Assembly: GCA_902779785.1 (NCBI GenBank)
Contig: CACZDC010000001.1
Coordinates: forward strand, 1-64,000
DNA: 64,000 bases
Reading direction: 5' to 3'
From: an uncultured Bacteroidia bacterium
Lineage (GTDB): Bacteria; Bacteroidota; Bacteroidia; Bacteroidales; UBA932
The translations under genes and the position numbers were made by a program. Under the pieces are notes generated by a model, which saw nothing but the letters and a program-made list of their open reading frames with translations, made no database searches and was not told the origin of the DNA. The stretch's first letter is position 1, and each line of letters opens with the position of its first letter. Positions 16,358 through 25,854 of this stretch are shown one piece after another.

Positions 16358-16518
16358 TGAAGCGCCTGTCCGTCATACTGCTGACAGCACTTTTCGCGCT
16401 CTCGGCCTGCGAAAAGACCCCGCCGCCTCCCCCCGAAGAGACAATCCAGGGGGAGGAGCAGGACGACAACAGCCTGGAGGATATGCCGGACGACGGCCAG
16501 GGAGTCATTCACTTTTAG
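16357..16518 (+). CDS. Small lipoprotein, 53 residues
   Basis: A 53-residue protein with a clear lipoprotein signal, MKRLSVILLTALFALSAC, followed by a Pro-rich stretch (TPPPPPEE) and an acidic tail. Its ATG overlaps the last base of the preceding TAA and it ends 15 bases before susC, so it belongs to the operon. Function unknown; the signal peptide makes it very likely real. Confidence 0.75.
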   Translation: MKRLSVILLTALFALSACEKTPPPPPEETIQGEEQDDNSLEDMPDDGQGVIHF

Positions 16519-16533
16519 ACAACATTCGTTTTT

Positions 16534-19500
16534 ATGAACTTATCCAGACATATCGTTTTGACGGCTCTTTTTCTTGCCCTCGCCCTCCCGGGATGGGCCC
16601 AGAGGACGCTGTCGGGCAAGGTTAGCGACACAGCCGGGGAAGGTATTCCGGGGGCGGTCGTATTGGTCAGCGGCACAACAAAAGGGGCCGTCAGCAATAT
16701 TGACGGCTTCTGGACACTGGAAGTCAAGGGCGGAGAGGTCAGTCTTGACGTGTCCTGCCTCGGCTATACCGGGACAAGCATAAAGGTCCCCGCTGGGCAG
16801 ACCAGGGTGGATGTCGTTCTCGAAGAGGACAATATGATGCTTGAGGAGACGGTGGTCGTGGGCTATGGCACCCAGAAGAAGGTCAACCTCACCGGCGCCG
16901 TCACGGCCGTGAAGGGTGACGAGCTCCTGAACCGTACCGCCCACGATGTGACGAGTATGCTGCAGGGCGCCGTTCCCGGCCTCAACATCACCACTTCGAC
17001 CGGTATTATGAACGAATCTCCGGAACTGAACATACGTGGCTACACCTCCATCAACGGCGCCGGCCCGATGGTCCTCATCGACGGGGCGGAAGGCGACCTG
17101 AGCAGGGTTAACCCCCAGGACGTGGAGAGCATTTCCGTCATCAAGGACGGTGCTGCGGCGGCTGTATATGGGGCCAGGGCGGCGTTCGGAGTCATCCTGG
17201 TCACGACCAAGGCCGGCAGCGACTCCGACGGGAAGGCTACGGTCCGGTACAGCGGACGCTGGGGCTGGCAGTCTCCTACGACCAGCACCGACTACGAGAC
17301 CCGGGGTTACTGGAGCGTATTCACTATCAATAAGTTCTGGGCAGAGAGAAATCCCGGAGAGCAGTACCTCAAGTACAATGACGACGATATGAACGAACTG
17401 CTCGAGAGGGTGAACGACGTTACGGAAAATCCCGCGAGGCCCTGGGTGGTCGAAGAAAATGTCGGCGGCAGGAAAGTATGGAAATACTACGCCAATACGG
17501 ACTGGTACCATACTCTTTTCTCCGACCGCAACCCTTCGCAGCAGCAGAACCTCTCGATAACCGGTGGCGGAAAGAACTTCAAATACTACATTTCCGGAAC
17601 CTGGGACCGCCAGCAGGGCATATTGAAAATCCATCCTGACATCCTGGACAAGTACCAGCTGCGCGCCCGCTTCGAAGGACGGATAAACAAATGGGCGACG
17701 ATCTCGAACAACACTTCCTACTACGACCAGACCTATAATTATCTCGCTCAGGGAACCAGCAATCTGGACAGGGCCATTTCTATGCTCACCGCCCACGCGC
17801 TTCCCTGCTTCCCGCTCCAGAATCCTGACGGATCGTGGGTGTATTATTCCGACTATTTCGTCAGCAGCTATGCCGTCGGAAACGGAATGCATATCAAATT
17901 CTCCGAGAATACGGACAAGCACATAGAGCGCAAAAACGACTTCAGCAACACCACCGAACTGAACATCACACCCTTCAAGCAGCTGCGCATCACCGGTAAT
18001 TTCACCTTCCGCAAGCGTCGCAACCACACTACCGCGCGTCAGACGAATGTCACTTACAAGATGTACCCGGATCAGGAAATGCAGACCAGGGAAGCCGGAA
18101 TCGGCACCAATCAGCTGGATGAAAAAGCCCGGACCTACAGCTACCGTTCGGCCAATCTCTTCGCCACCTACGAAGACAATTTCGGCGGTCATCATCTGAC
18201 GGCGGTCGCCGGAGGCAATTATGAGACAGAGCACAGCCAATACCTTGAAGCGATTGCCTACTACCTGATTTCGGACAAACTAAACGACCTGTCGCTCGCC
18301 GGCCTGGATGCAAACGGCGCCGCAAAACAATATATTGACGGAGAGCAGAGCGAATATGCGCTTCTCGGTTTCTTCGGCCGTGTCAATTACGATTACAAAG
18401 GACGTTATCTGCTTGAACTTTCCGGCCGTTATGACGGCTCCTCACGCTTTGCGCGCGGTCATCGCTGGGGCTTCTTCCCCTCCGGCTCACTCGGCTGGAG
18501 AATCAGCGAAGAGCCTTTCTTCGCCCCGGCCAAGCGCTATGTCAGCAATCTCAAACTGAGAGCCTCCATCGGCTCCCTGGGCAATCAGGTCGTGGGTAAT
18601 TATGCCTATATCAGAAGGGTTTCAACGGACGACAGTTCCTGGTCTTTCGGTGAAGGCTCCCTCGCAAAATCTTCAGGCGTAAGCGCGCCGAATGCCGGAG
18701 ATCTCACCTGGGAGAAAGTTAGGCAGTACAATCTGGGACTTGACGCAGGCTTCTTCAAAGACCGCCTGCAGTTTACCGGCGAAGCCTATATCCGCAACAC
18801 CCTCGGTATGCTTGTGGAGGGACTGGCTCTCCCTGCGGTATATGGAGCTGATTCCCCGAAACAGAATTCCGCAAACCTCCGCACCCAGGGCTATGAATTC
18901 TCCCTTGGCTGGAAGGATCAGTTCCTTCTGTTCGGAAGGCCTTTCGGCTATGGAATCTCCGGAAACATAAGCAATTACGACTCTGTCATCACCAAATACG
19001 ACAACAATCCCAATAATATTGTTTCCGACTATTACGTCGGTCGTCACCTGGGTGAAATATGGGGCTTTGAAGCCGACGAACTCTTTGCCACCGACCTGGA
19101 GGCTATGGACTATGCAGAGAAGGTGGACCTGAGTTATATCGTCTCGGGGATGGGCAGCGGATGGAAGGCGGGAGACCTCAAATATGTGGACAGGGACGGC
19201 TCCGGAGACATCGGCATCGGCGCCAATACTCTGGACGACCCCGGCGACAGGAAGATTCTCGGCAACAGTCTGCCCCGGCTTTCTTACGGCGCGACCTTCT
19301 CCCTTGACTTCTTCGGCTTTGACGCCAGCGTATTTTTCCAGGGCACCGGAGACCATTACTGGTATCCTCCAAGATGGTGCTTCCCCTTCTGGGGACCATT
19401 CTCCAACCCTATGCAGAGCTTCCTCAGAAAGGACTTCCTGAAGGACGTATGGGATTACAACAATACCGATGCGTATTTCCCGAGGGCCCGAGGCTATATA

Positions 19501-19803
19501 GCCGAGACCGCCGGGGGCTATCTTAACCGCGTCAACAGCAGATACTTGCAGAACGCCCGTTACCTGCGACTGAAGAACCTTACCGTCGGTTATACCCTTC
19601 CGGTGAACATCAGCAAAAAGGTCGGGATCGAAAAACTCCGGGTGTACTTCTCCGGAGAGAACCTCGCCTGCTGGTCTCCTCTTTTCAAGCACAGCCCCTA
19701 CCTGGACCCGGAAGCCGTCGCCCACGACGACTCGGAGGCTACGGGGCGCAGCTTCTATCCCTGGCAGAAGAACTTTATGTTCGGCATAGATATCCAATTC
19801 TAA
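16534..19803 (+). CDS. SusC-like TonB-dependent outer-membrane transporter
   Basis: A 1089-residue outer-membrane importer. After a signal peptide (MNLSRHIVLTALFLALALPG, WAQ) come a carboxypeptidase-D-like domain (LSGKVSDTAGEGIPGAVVLV, about 25-110), the SusC-specific LEETVVVGYGTQKKVNLTG segment, a plug domain (about 115-230, GYTSINGAGPMVLIDG) and a 22-stranded barrel ending in GIDIQF with the terminal aromatic. With the SusD homologue 12 bases downstream it would bind and import an oligosaccharide or similar ligand using TonB energy. The surrounding surface phosphodiesterases hint that the ligand is released from a phosphodiester polymer; that is inference. Confidence 0.95.
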   Translation: MNLSRHIVLTALFLALALPGWAQRTLSGKVSDTAGEGIPGAVVLVSGTTKGAVSNIDGFWTLEVKGGEVSLDVSCLGYTGTSIKVPAGQTRVDVVLEEDNMMLEETVVVGYGTQKKVNLTGAVTAVKGDELLNRTAHDVTSMLQGAVPGLNITTSTGIMNESPELNIRGYTSINGAGPMVLIDGAEGDLSRVNPQDVESISVIKDGAAAAVYGARAAFGVILVTTKAGSDSDGKATVRYSGRWGWQSPTTSTDYETRGYWSVFTINKFWAERNPGEQYLKYNDDDMNELLERVNDVTENPARPWVVEENVGGRKVWKYYANTDWYHTLFSDRNPSQQQNLSITGGGKNFKYYISGTWDRQQGILKIHPDILDKYQLRARFEGRINKWATISNNTSYYDQTYNYLAQGTSNLDRAISMLTAHALPCFPLQNPDGSWVYYSDYFVSSYAVGNGMHIKFSENTDKHIERKNDFSNTTELNITPFKQLRITGNFTFRKRRNHTTARQTNVTYKMYPDQEMQTREAGIGTNQLDEKARTYSYRSANLFATYEDNFGGHHLTAVAGGNYETEHSQYLEAIAYYLISDKLNDLSLAGLDANGAAKQYIDGEQSEYALLGFFGRVNYDYKGRYLLELSGRYDGSSRFARGHRWGFFPSGSLGWRISEEPFFAPAKRYVSNLKLRASIGSLGNQVVGNYAYIRRVSTDDSSWSFGEGSLAKSSGVSAPNAGDLTWEKVRQYNLGLDAGFFKDRLQFTGEAYIRNTLGMLVEGLALPAVYGADSPKQNSANLRTQGYEFSLGWKDQFLLFGRPFGYGISGNISNYDSVITKYDNNPNNIVSDYYVGRHLGEIWGFEADELFATDLEAMDYAEKVDLSYIVSGMGSGWKAGDLKYVDRDGSGDIGIGANTLDDPGDRKILGNSLPRLSYGATFSLDFFGFDASVFFQGTGDHYWYPPRWCFPFWGPFSNPMQSFLRKDFLKDVWDYNNTDAYFPRARGYIAETAGGYLNRVNSRYLQNARYLRLKNLTVGYTLPVNISKKVGIEKLRVYFSGENLACWSPLFKHSPYLDPEAVAHDDSEATGRSFYPWQKNFMFGIDIQF

Positions 19804-19815
19804 AACGCAGACAAA

Positions 19816-21630
19816 ATGAAAAAGCTTCACAAACTGTTACTTGCCCTCGCGGCACTGACACTCGTTTTTGGCTGCGAAGACGCGCTGGACAAATTCCCTC
19901 TGGACAAAATGACGGAGGAATCCTTCTACGAGAACGCACAGCAGCTTCAGCTGTTCACCAACTCCTTCTACTCCTCCATCCTTCCGGACTCCCCCTATGA
20001 CGAGCAGAGCGATATGGCCGTGGGAAGTACCCCGAGTTCCCTGCTGCTAAACGGAAATTTCCGTACTGCGACTTCCAGCGGCGGATGGACCTGGACAGTG
20101 CTCAGGAAGATCAACACCTGTCTCGGAAATATCTACCGCTGCAAGGACGAGAATGCCGTGAAAGAATATACGGCGCTGTGCAAATTCTTCAGGGCCTGGT
20201 TCTATTTCGACAAGCTGAAACGCTTCGGCGATGTCCCCTGGATTGACCACGAACTTAATTCCGATGAGAAATTGCTCTATGCCAAGCGGGACAGCCGGGA
20301 AACGGTTATGAATAATATTATCGCGGACCTGGATGAGGCGATCGCCGGACTGCCGCCGTCCTATCCTTCCGGCAAGACCTTCAGGGCCACGAAATGGGCC
20401 GCGCTTGCCCTTAAATCGCGTATCTGCCTCTTTGAAGGGACTTTCCGCAAGTACCACGAAGGCGACATTACCCTATGGACCCTGCCTGCAGATGCGAAGC
20501 CGGCATCCTATTATCTGAAACTTGCCGCCGACGCAGCCGAGCAGCTGATGGACCTCTCCCCCCACAAACTATACGACACCGACCATCCGGACCTCGACTA
20601 CCAGAACCTTTTCTCGAAGTATGACGCGGACGCCGGAGAGTTTATCCTGGCCATAGACTACGACTATTCCCTGAAACTCTTCCACAACGCCAGCGGCTCG
20701 GCCCTCCTGCCGGCCTGCGGACGGATCTCCCCCACCAAAAACTTCGTGGACCACTACCTGATGGCCGACGGGAAGCGTTTTTCGTCCGTAAGCGGATGGG
20801 ACAGCAAGACTTTCGCCGACCAGGTGGCCGGCCGCGATCCCAGACTCCATCAGACAATCCGCATCCCGGGCTACAACTACACTACGCTTTCGACCAACTT
20901 GACATCGGTCTGCGATATGGATTGTTCTCTCACAGGCTATTCAGTCAACAAGTATGTGATGCCCTCGGACAACCTTGTGATGAACAATATCCGGGACTAT
21001 TCCTATAACGACCTGCCAGTCATCCGCCTCGCCGAGGTCTATCTTAACTTCGCCGAAGCAAAGGCCGAACTCGGAAGCCTTACCCAGCAGGACCTCGACA
21101 AGAGCGTGAACAGGATAAGGGCCCGGGCGGGTATGCCGAATCTGGATATGGCAGCCGCAAACGCCTCTCCGGATCCCTTCCTGAGCTCCGCCACGACCGG
21201 CTATCCGAAGGTCAGTGGTACGAACAAGGGGGTAATCCTTGAAATCCGCAGGGAAAGGACAGTGGAGCTTGCCCTGGAAGGCCTCCGCTATGCCGACATT
21301 CTCCGCTGGGCGGAGGGCGAGAGAATCACGAAATGCCTCAACGGAATGTATTTCCCGGGGCCGGGCGAATATGACTGGAACAAGGACGGAAAGGCAGATA
21401 TCTGCCTCTATTCCGGCTCCAAGCCATCATCTTCGGCTACTTTCGTATATAAGATCGGTTCGGACATCGTCCTCAGCGACAGCGACAAGGGCTATGTGAA
21501 GCCGCGTCCGAGCTACACTTTCTCTTTCGACCCCGAGCGGGACTATCTCTATCCAATTCCATCGAGCGAAAGGGTTCTCAACCACGCCCTGCTGCAGAAT
21601 CCGAATTGGGAAGACGGACTTAATTATTAG
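19816..21630 (+). CDS. SusD-like outer-membrane substrate-binding lipoprotein
   Basis: A 604-residue lipoprotein (LTLVFGC, then EDALDKFPLDKMTEESFY), the typical SusD opening. TPR-like helices hold segments such as KFFRAWFYFDKLKRFGDVPWI, AEVYLNFAEAKAELG and the C-terminal RDYLYPIPSSERVLN with LLQNPNWEDG, all SusD/RagB hallmarks. It forms the lid of the SusC transporter and captures ligand at the cell surface. It lies 12 bases after susC. Confidence 0.95.
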   Translation: MKKLHKLLLALAALTLVFGCEDALDKFPLDKMTEESFYENAQQLQLFTNSFYSSILPDSPYDEQSDMAVGSTPSSLLLNGNFRTATSSGGWTWTVLRKINTCLGNIYRCKDENAVKEYTALCKFFRAWFYFDKLKRFGDVPWIDHELNSDEKLLYAKRDSRETVMNNIIADLDEAIAGLPPSYPSGKTFRATKWAALALKSRICLFEGTFRKYHEGDITLWTLPADAKPASYYLKLAADAAEQLMDLSPHKLYDTDHPDLDYQNLFSKYDADAGEFILAIDYDYSLKLFHNASGSALLPACGRISPTKNFVDHYLMADGKRFSSVSGWDSKTFADQVAGRDPRLHQTIRIPGYNYTTLSTNLTSVCDMDCSLTGYSVNKYVMPSDNLVMNNIRDYSYNDLPVIRLAEVYLNFAEAKAELGSLTQQDLDKSVNRIRARAGMPNLDMAAANASPDPFLSSATTGYPKVSGTNKGVILEIRRERTVELALEGLRYADILRWAEGERITKCLNGMYFPGPGEYDWNKDGKADICLYSGSKPSSSATFVYKIGSDIVLSDSDKGYVKPRPSYTFSFDPERDYLYPIPSSERVLNHALLQNPNWEDGLNY

Positions 21631-21654
21631 GATAAACAATTTAAATGTGTCTAT

Positions 21655-23628
21655 ATGAAAAAGCTTATTATCGTACTTCTGTCCATTGCGGCCATCGTCG
21701 CCTGCAAGGAAAAAGAGGGAGGCGAACAAGGTGGCGGCTCAACTGCCGAAGCGACCGTCGTCCGCGTAGGCGGCAGCGGAACCCTGCTCTTCGAGGCTGT
21801 CGGAGCCGAGCCACAGAAGGTGAAAATCTATGCTGACGGCAGCTGGAGCGCCTCCGCTCCGAGCTGGATTACCCTTTCTCCTTCTTCCGGAAACGGGACT
21901 GTCGAGATCAGCGTGAGCGTTAGCGACAATCCTGAGGTTGACGGACGTATGACGGACGTAGAGTTCACTCCGGCTGCATCCAACAAACTGACCATCCAGC
22001 AGAAGGGAGACAACAAGGTCAATATCAAGAACGGCGAAGAGTTCGCAAAATGGCTTGCGGGCCTTACGGTCGAGTCTCTTGACGAAGCCCGCCTCGCCGC
22101 AGACATCGATATGTCCGGCATAGAATTCTCGCCCGCCGAGGGTTTCTCAGGCACTTTGGACGGCGGCGGTCACTCCATCAAGAACCTTCACGCGTCTTCG
22201 CCTCTTTTCAAGCTGAACAAAGGCACGCTCTCGGGAATAGTGATTGACGCAAGCTGCTCCTTCGAGCCTGACACGCTTGTTTTCGGCGCCCTGACCTCCC
22301 GTAATGAGGGCGTAATCTCCGACTGCATCAACAAGGCCGATGTCACGCGCAGCATTGCTCCGACGAGCTCGAAGAGTAACCTGATTGCCGGACTGATAGG
22401 CGTTTCCGTTTCAAAGAGCAACAGCATCAGCAACTGCAAGAACTACGGAAAAATCTCCATCCTGGTCAGCGACGACGGAAAATTCACCACACAGGGTGTC
22501 GCGGGCGTTGTCGCCTATTCGCTCGACCCTCTTTCCTCCTGCGAAAACTATGGGGACATCACTCTTTCCGGCGGCTACCATACCAACCGCGCCGCACCCC
22601 TCAGAAATCCGGAATATCCTGATGATATCGAGCAGGGAGAATTCTACAACAAGAAAGTAGGATCTGCCGTGGGCGGAGTCGTGGCTTATGCCATAGGCGC
22701 TCTCGACAAGTGCAAGAATGCGGGCAAGGTATCGTGGATAGAGACCAAGGTCGAAGACCAGAACACCTCCCCGGCAAGAATGTTCGCCGGCGGTGTGGCA
22801 GGCTGCTACTATGGCCTTGTAAGCGACTGCTCGAACTCCGGCGTACTGGACATCAAGGTCCTGACAAGCGACAAGAGCGCTTTTGACGGACAGAATCACC
22901 AGCTCTGCGCGGGCGGAGTTTTCGGCGGATTCAACAATCCGTCCGACGATTCCCCCAGCAAGAACAGGGGAGTGGATGTCAGCGGCTGCTCTAACAGCGG
23001 AGCCATCTCGTTGGAGGCCTATACCACAAAATCGTCTATGCATCTCGGCGGCGTTATCGGCTGGCCTGCTTCAGAAAATGACAACACCAACCCGGCCAAC
23101 TGGGGAACAATGACTTCCTGCAGCAACAGCGGCGCCATAACGGTGAGCGGCAAAGCCAACTTCCGCACCGGAGGCATCGTAGGTGCCACTCCTTATATGG
23201 AAAGCTGTTCCAACACCGGCAAGATCACCATCAACGGCGCCGACGATCATTCCGAAGTCGGCGGAGTCGCGGGGCGGCACTGGGGCTATGCCCAGACTGT
23301 AAACAACTGCTCATCCACCGCTGATATCGAGTCTTCCGCCATCATTGATACCGGGCTTTTGTTCGGATGGATAGGGAAAAAGCTTTCCGCAAGTGTGGAG
23401 GGTGGAAAGTTCTCCGGTAATATCACAGCGGCGGCAGGTTCCGCCGCAGGCCTTCTGGTGGGCGGCAGCGGAAGCGAGCTCAAGGCCATCATAGGCACCA
23501 ACCTCAGTCCCGTAGAGGTGTCCGGCTCCCTCAACGGCACGGCATTAAGCTCTGAAAATGCCGCTACGCTATTATGGGGCGATGGTTTTGATTCAACGGT
23601 TCATTCCATCAACTATGTCATTAAGTAG
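21655..23628 (+). CDS. BACON/GLUG-repeat surface lipoprotein
   Basis: A 657-residue lipoprotein (MKKLIIVLLSIAAIVACK). Residues about 30-120 form a BACON-like beta sandwich (DGSWSASAPSWITLSPSSGNG and LTIQQKGDN). After an ADIDMSG/GGGHSIKNL segment, at least eight GLUG-type repeats (GGVVAYAIG...CKNAGKV, GGVAGCYYG...CSNSGVL, GGIVGATPY...CSNTGKI) would form a beta-helix. Its place directly after susC and susD is where surface glycan-binding proteins are usually encoded, so it is probably the accessory binder of this system. It resembles the 9962 protein in its repeats but not its N-terminus. Confidence 0.82.
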   Translation: MKKLIIVLLSIAAIVACKEKEGGEQGGGSTAEATVVRVGGSGTLLFEAVGAEPQKVKIYADGSWSASAPSWITLSPSSGNGTVEISVSVSDNPEVDGRMTDVEFTPAASNKLTIQQKGDNKVNIKNGEEFAKWLAGLTVESLDEARLAADIDMSGIEFSPAEGFSGTLDGGGHSIKNLHASSPLFKLNKGTLSGIVIDASCSFEPDTLVFGALTSRNEGVISDCINKADVTRSIAPTSSKSNLIAGLIGVSVSKSNSISNCKNYGKISILVSDDGKFTTQGVAGVVAYSLDPLSSCENYGDITLSGGYHTNRAAPLRNPEYPDDIEQGEFYNKKVGSAVGGVVAYAIGALDKCKNAGKVSWIETKVEDQNTSPARMFAGGVAGCYYGLVSDCSNSGVLDIKVLTSDKSAFDGQNHQLCAGGVFGGFNNPSDDSPSKNRGVDVSGCSNSGAISLEAYTTKSSMHLGGVIGWPASENDNTNPANWGTMTSCSNSGAITVSGKANFRTGGIVGATPYMESCSNTGKITINGADDHSEVGGVAGRHWGYAQTVNNCSSTADIESSAIIDTGLLFGWIGKKLSASVEGGKFSGNITAAAGSAAGLLVGGSGSELKAIIGTNLSPVEVSGSLNGTALSSENAATLLWGDGFDSTVHSINYVIK

Positions 23629-24568
23629 AATCTTATGCTTTCTTTCCCTCGCGGCGCTCTGTGCCTGCGGGGGAAAGAAGGAGGAGCCTGTGACTCCCCC
23701 CACGGAAAGCGCAGACCTTCTTTACTGCACCTTCAACATCCGCTATCCGGAGCCGGCGGACGGGGACTATACCTGGGACAAGCGCAAGGATGCCGTTTGC
23801 AAGTTCATCCTGACGCGAAAGCCGGATATCATAGGGATGCAGGAAGTGGAAAAGGTCCAGGCCGAGTATATCCTGGACAAGGTCAAGGAAGAATACGCCC
23901 TCTACGGCATAGGCAGGGAAAGCGGCAAGGACATTCTCCAGGCTACGAGCGACGAGACCTCCAACACTCTGCTGTTCAAGAAAAGCCGCTTCTCGCTTGA
24001 GAAGAAGGGGACTTTCTGGCACAGCGACACCCCGGATCAGGTAGCGGCCAAGAACAAGGCCAATGACTATGGCTCCTGGCACACTTCCCATCCGCTCTGC
24101 ACCTCCTGGCTAAAACTGGTCGACGAAGAGAAGATGGGAAGGACAATCTGGGTGTTCAACACTCATTATCAGAACAATAAGAATATGAGCTCTGTCGCGC
24201 CCGGACTGAGGATGCAGGAGAGCAATCTGCATCTGAGCCAGATTCCGAACATCAGCGGGAACCCCGTCGGCAGCTCTTGCAAGGATGCGGTCATACTCTC
24301 GGGAGACTTCAACTGCTCCTTCAGTTCAGACGAGCTCCAGAGGCTGAGGAACGCGCCTATGGGCTATGCCCGCGAGGATGCGGTCAAGTCCAGTTTCCGC
24401 AACACGGACACCAATAATGATTACGGGAAGGGCAGCGGCATAATAGACCACATCTTTTTCTGCGGTCCTCTGAAAGCACTGAATTATTCTGTTGACAAGC
24501 GAGACTATGGAATCCTCTATATTTCAGACCATTATCCCGTCCTGACGGAATTCAGCTATAGCGACTGA
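23615..24568 (+). CDS. Second EEP-family lipoprotein
   Basis: A 317-residue lipoprotein (MSLSRILCFLSLAALCAC). The whole mature part is an EEP domain: CTFNIRYPE, metal-ligand IGMQEVE, VFNTHYQ, GDFNCSFSS, IIDHIFF and SDHYPVLTEF, so the catalytic set is complete. The ATG at 23615 was chosen because it precedes the signal peptide; it overlaps the previous stop by 14 bases, showing coupling. It is the last gene of the operon. Compared with the 14654 protein it lacks the fimbrillin-like domain and differs throughout, so the two are distinct paralogues, perhaps acting on different linkages. Confidence 0.88.
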   Translation: MSLSRILCFLSLAALCACGGKKEEPVTPPTESADLLYCTFNIRYPEPADGDYTWDKRKDAVCKFILTRKPDIIGMQEVEKVQAEYILDKVKEEYALYGIGRESGKDILQATSDETSNTLLFKKSRFSLEKKGTFWHSDTPDQVAAKNKANDYGSWHTSHPLCTSWLKLVDEEKMGRTIWVFNTHYQNNKNMSSVAPGLRMQESNLHLSQIPNISGNPVGSSCKDAVILSGDFNCSFSSDELQRLRNAPMGYAREDAVKSSFRNTDTNNDYGKGSGIIDHIFFCGPLKALNYSVDKRDYGILYISDHYPVLTEFSYSD

Positions 24569-25851
24569 GACTCGGTCTTGAAGTTCATCACGCTGCGCAC
24601 CGTCATTGATTCGTCAGCGGCTGTAAGGTAGCTCACGGAGAAGCGCCTGCCTCCTTTTTCGACATTCACCACCACGTGCCCGCCCTCGTATGAGGCGGGC
24701 GCGATGTCTTTTGTCCACTCGGCGTCGCCGTCCTTGGCGCGGCGCTCAGGGGGCATTATGGTCGGACAGACTACCCGGTCTCCGGGATAGATGCTGCGGT
24801 CGGAAACGAGCTCCAGGCACTGCGGGAGGGTATGGCCCTGGTCCCATACGCAGCTGACCCATACCTGGCTGCGAAGGGCTGCGACCAATTTCCGGCTCAT
24901 AGAATAATGGCCGTGATGGTTGACTTTGGCCACATTGGCCCGGCCGCAGACCTCGGCAATGTCGTCTTCGATAAAGCGCGGAGTCCCGTCCGGATCCTTG
25001 AATTTGGCCGAGAAGTCCCCTGCCGTGTAGAAGCGGAATGGTCCATAGCTGAAGACCGAACCGAGGGACATTGCATTCTCGTTCTTGACCGGGCTTCCGG
25101 CATTCCGTCGGGCTTCGAGAAGGTCCTTTACGCGGCCGTCAGGATAGGCTATGCAGCCGTTGGCGCAGATGTTACGGACCTGGAAATCAGGATATTTGGA
25201 AGGATTATGGAGCTGGACAATCTGATCCGTGGCGCCGAGGCGGAACTTTTCGATTTCGAGGCCTTTTACGCGCTGCATATAGCTGTAGAAACGCCTGATA
25301 TGGCCGACGGTGTCCTGGTCGGCGTAACGGAGGCTTTCCTCGTAATCCGGCCAGCTGCGGTCTATCGCCTTGCGGAAATTGAGGATTTCGGCGGCCTGGG
25401 TAAAACCGCTTAGGGCGTATTCCACGCCGTCGCGAAGGATCCTTTCAGCGAAGAAGCGGTCGCTGCCGCCGTGGTCGTGATGGTAATGGCTCAGGAGCAT
25501 ATAGTCCACGTCGGTGACGGCGGGATTCACGCGAGTGATGTATCGGGCTATCCATTCGCCGGGATGGCGCTCCTGGCTCGGGAGTATGGGCACGGCTTTC
25601 TTTCCCCTGGCGGCTGCATCGAAATCTCCGCAGTCCAGAAGCATCGTAGTGCCGTCGGGAAAAATGAAGAACATCGACTCCGCGACGCCGGTATAGATGA
25701 AATGGATCTGGAATTCACCTTCTTTCCAGCCTTGCCATTTTTTGCCGACGGCCTTGTCCCTGCATCCGAGGGCGAAAGCCTTTTCCCAGTCCGAAAGGTA
25801 GAGGGCCGCTCCGCCGAGAAGGGATGTCTTTAGAAAATCTCGTCTGTCCAT
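24556..25851 (-). CDS. Exported metallo-beta-lactamase-fold hydrolase
   Basis: A 431-residue protein beginning MDRRDFLKTSLLGGAALYL, a twin-arginine-like signal with RRDFLK. The metal site HxHxDH is present as SHYHHDHGG near residue 115, preceded by the usual DCGDFD; later candidate ligands are NHHGHY. The fold hydrolyses esters including phosphodiesters. It is co-transcribed with the GH3 gene (three-base gap) and converges on the SusC/SusD operon, whose last gene it overlaps by 13 bases. Substrate unknown; phosphocholine-esterase-like or nuclease-like activities are possible. Confidence 0.82.
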   Translation of the reverse strand: MDRRDFLKTSLLGGAALYLSDWEKAFALGCRDKAVGKKWQGWKEGEFQIHFIYTGVAESMFFIFPDGTTMLLDCGDFDAAARGKKAVPILPSQERHPGEWIARYITRVNPAVTDVDYMLLSHYHHDHGGSDRFFAERILRDGVEYALSGFTQAAEILNFRKAIDRSWPDYEESLRYADQDTVGHIRRFYSYMQRVKGLEIEKFRLGATDQIVQLHNPSKYPDFQVRNICANGCIAYPDGRVKDLLEARRNAGSPVKNENAMSLGSVFSYGPFRFYTAGDFSAKFKDPDGTPRFIEDDIAEVCGRANVAKVNHHGHYSMSRKLVAALRSQVWVSCVWDQGHTLPQCLELVSDRSIYPGDRVVCPTIMPPERRAKDGDAEWTKDIAPASYEGGHVVVNVEKGGRRFSVSYLTAADESMTVRSVMNFKTESQSL

Positions 25852-25854
25852 AGT

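Noticed and set aside
16540..18240. 566-codon frame antisense to susC
   Set aside because: It mirrors susC, a well-supported gene with full domain structure; the antisense frame has no recognizable features.
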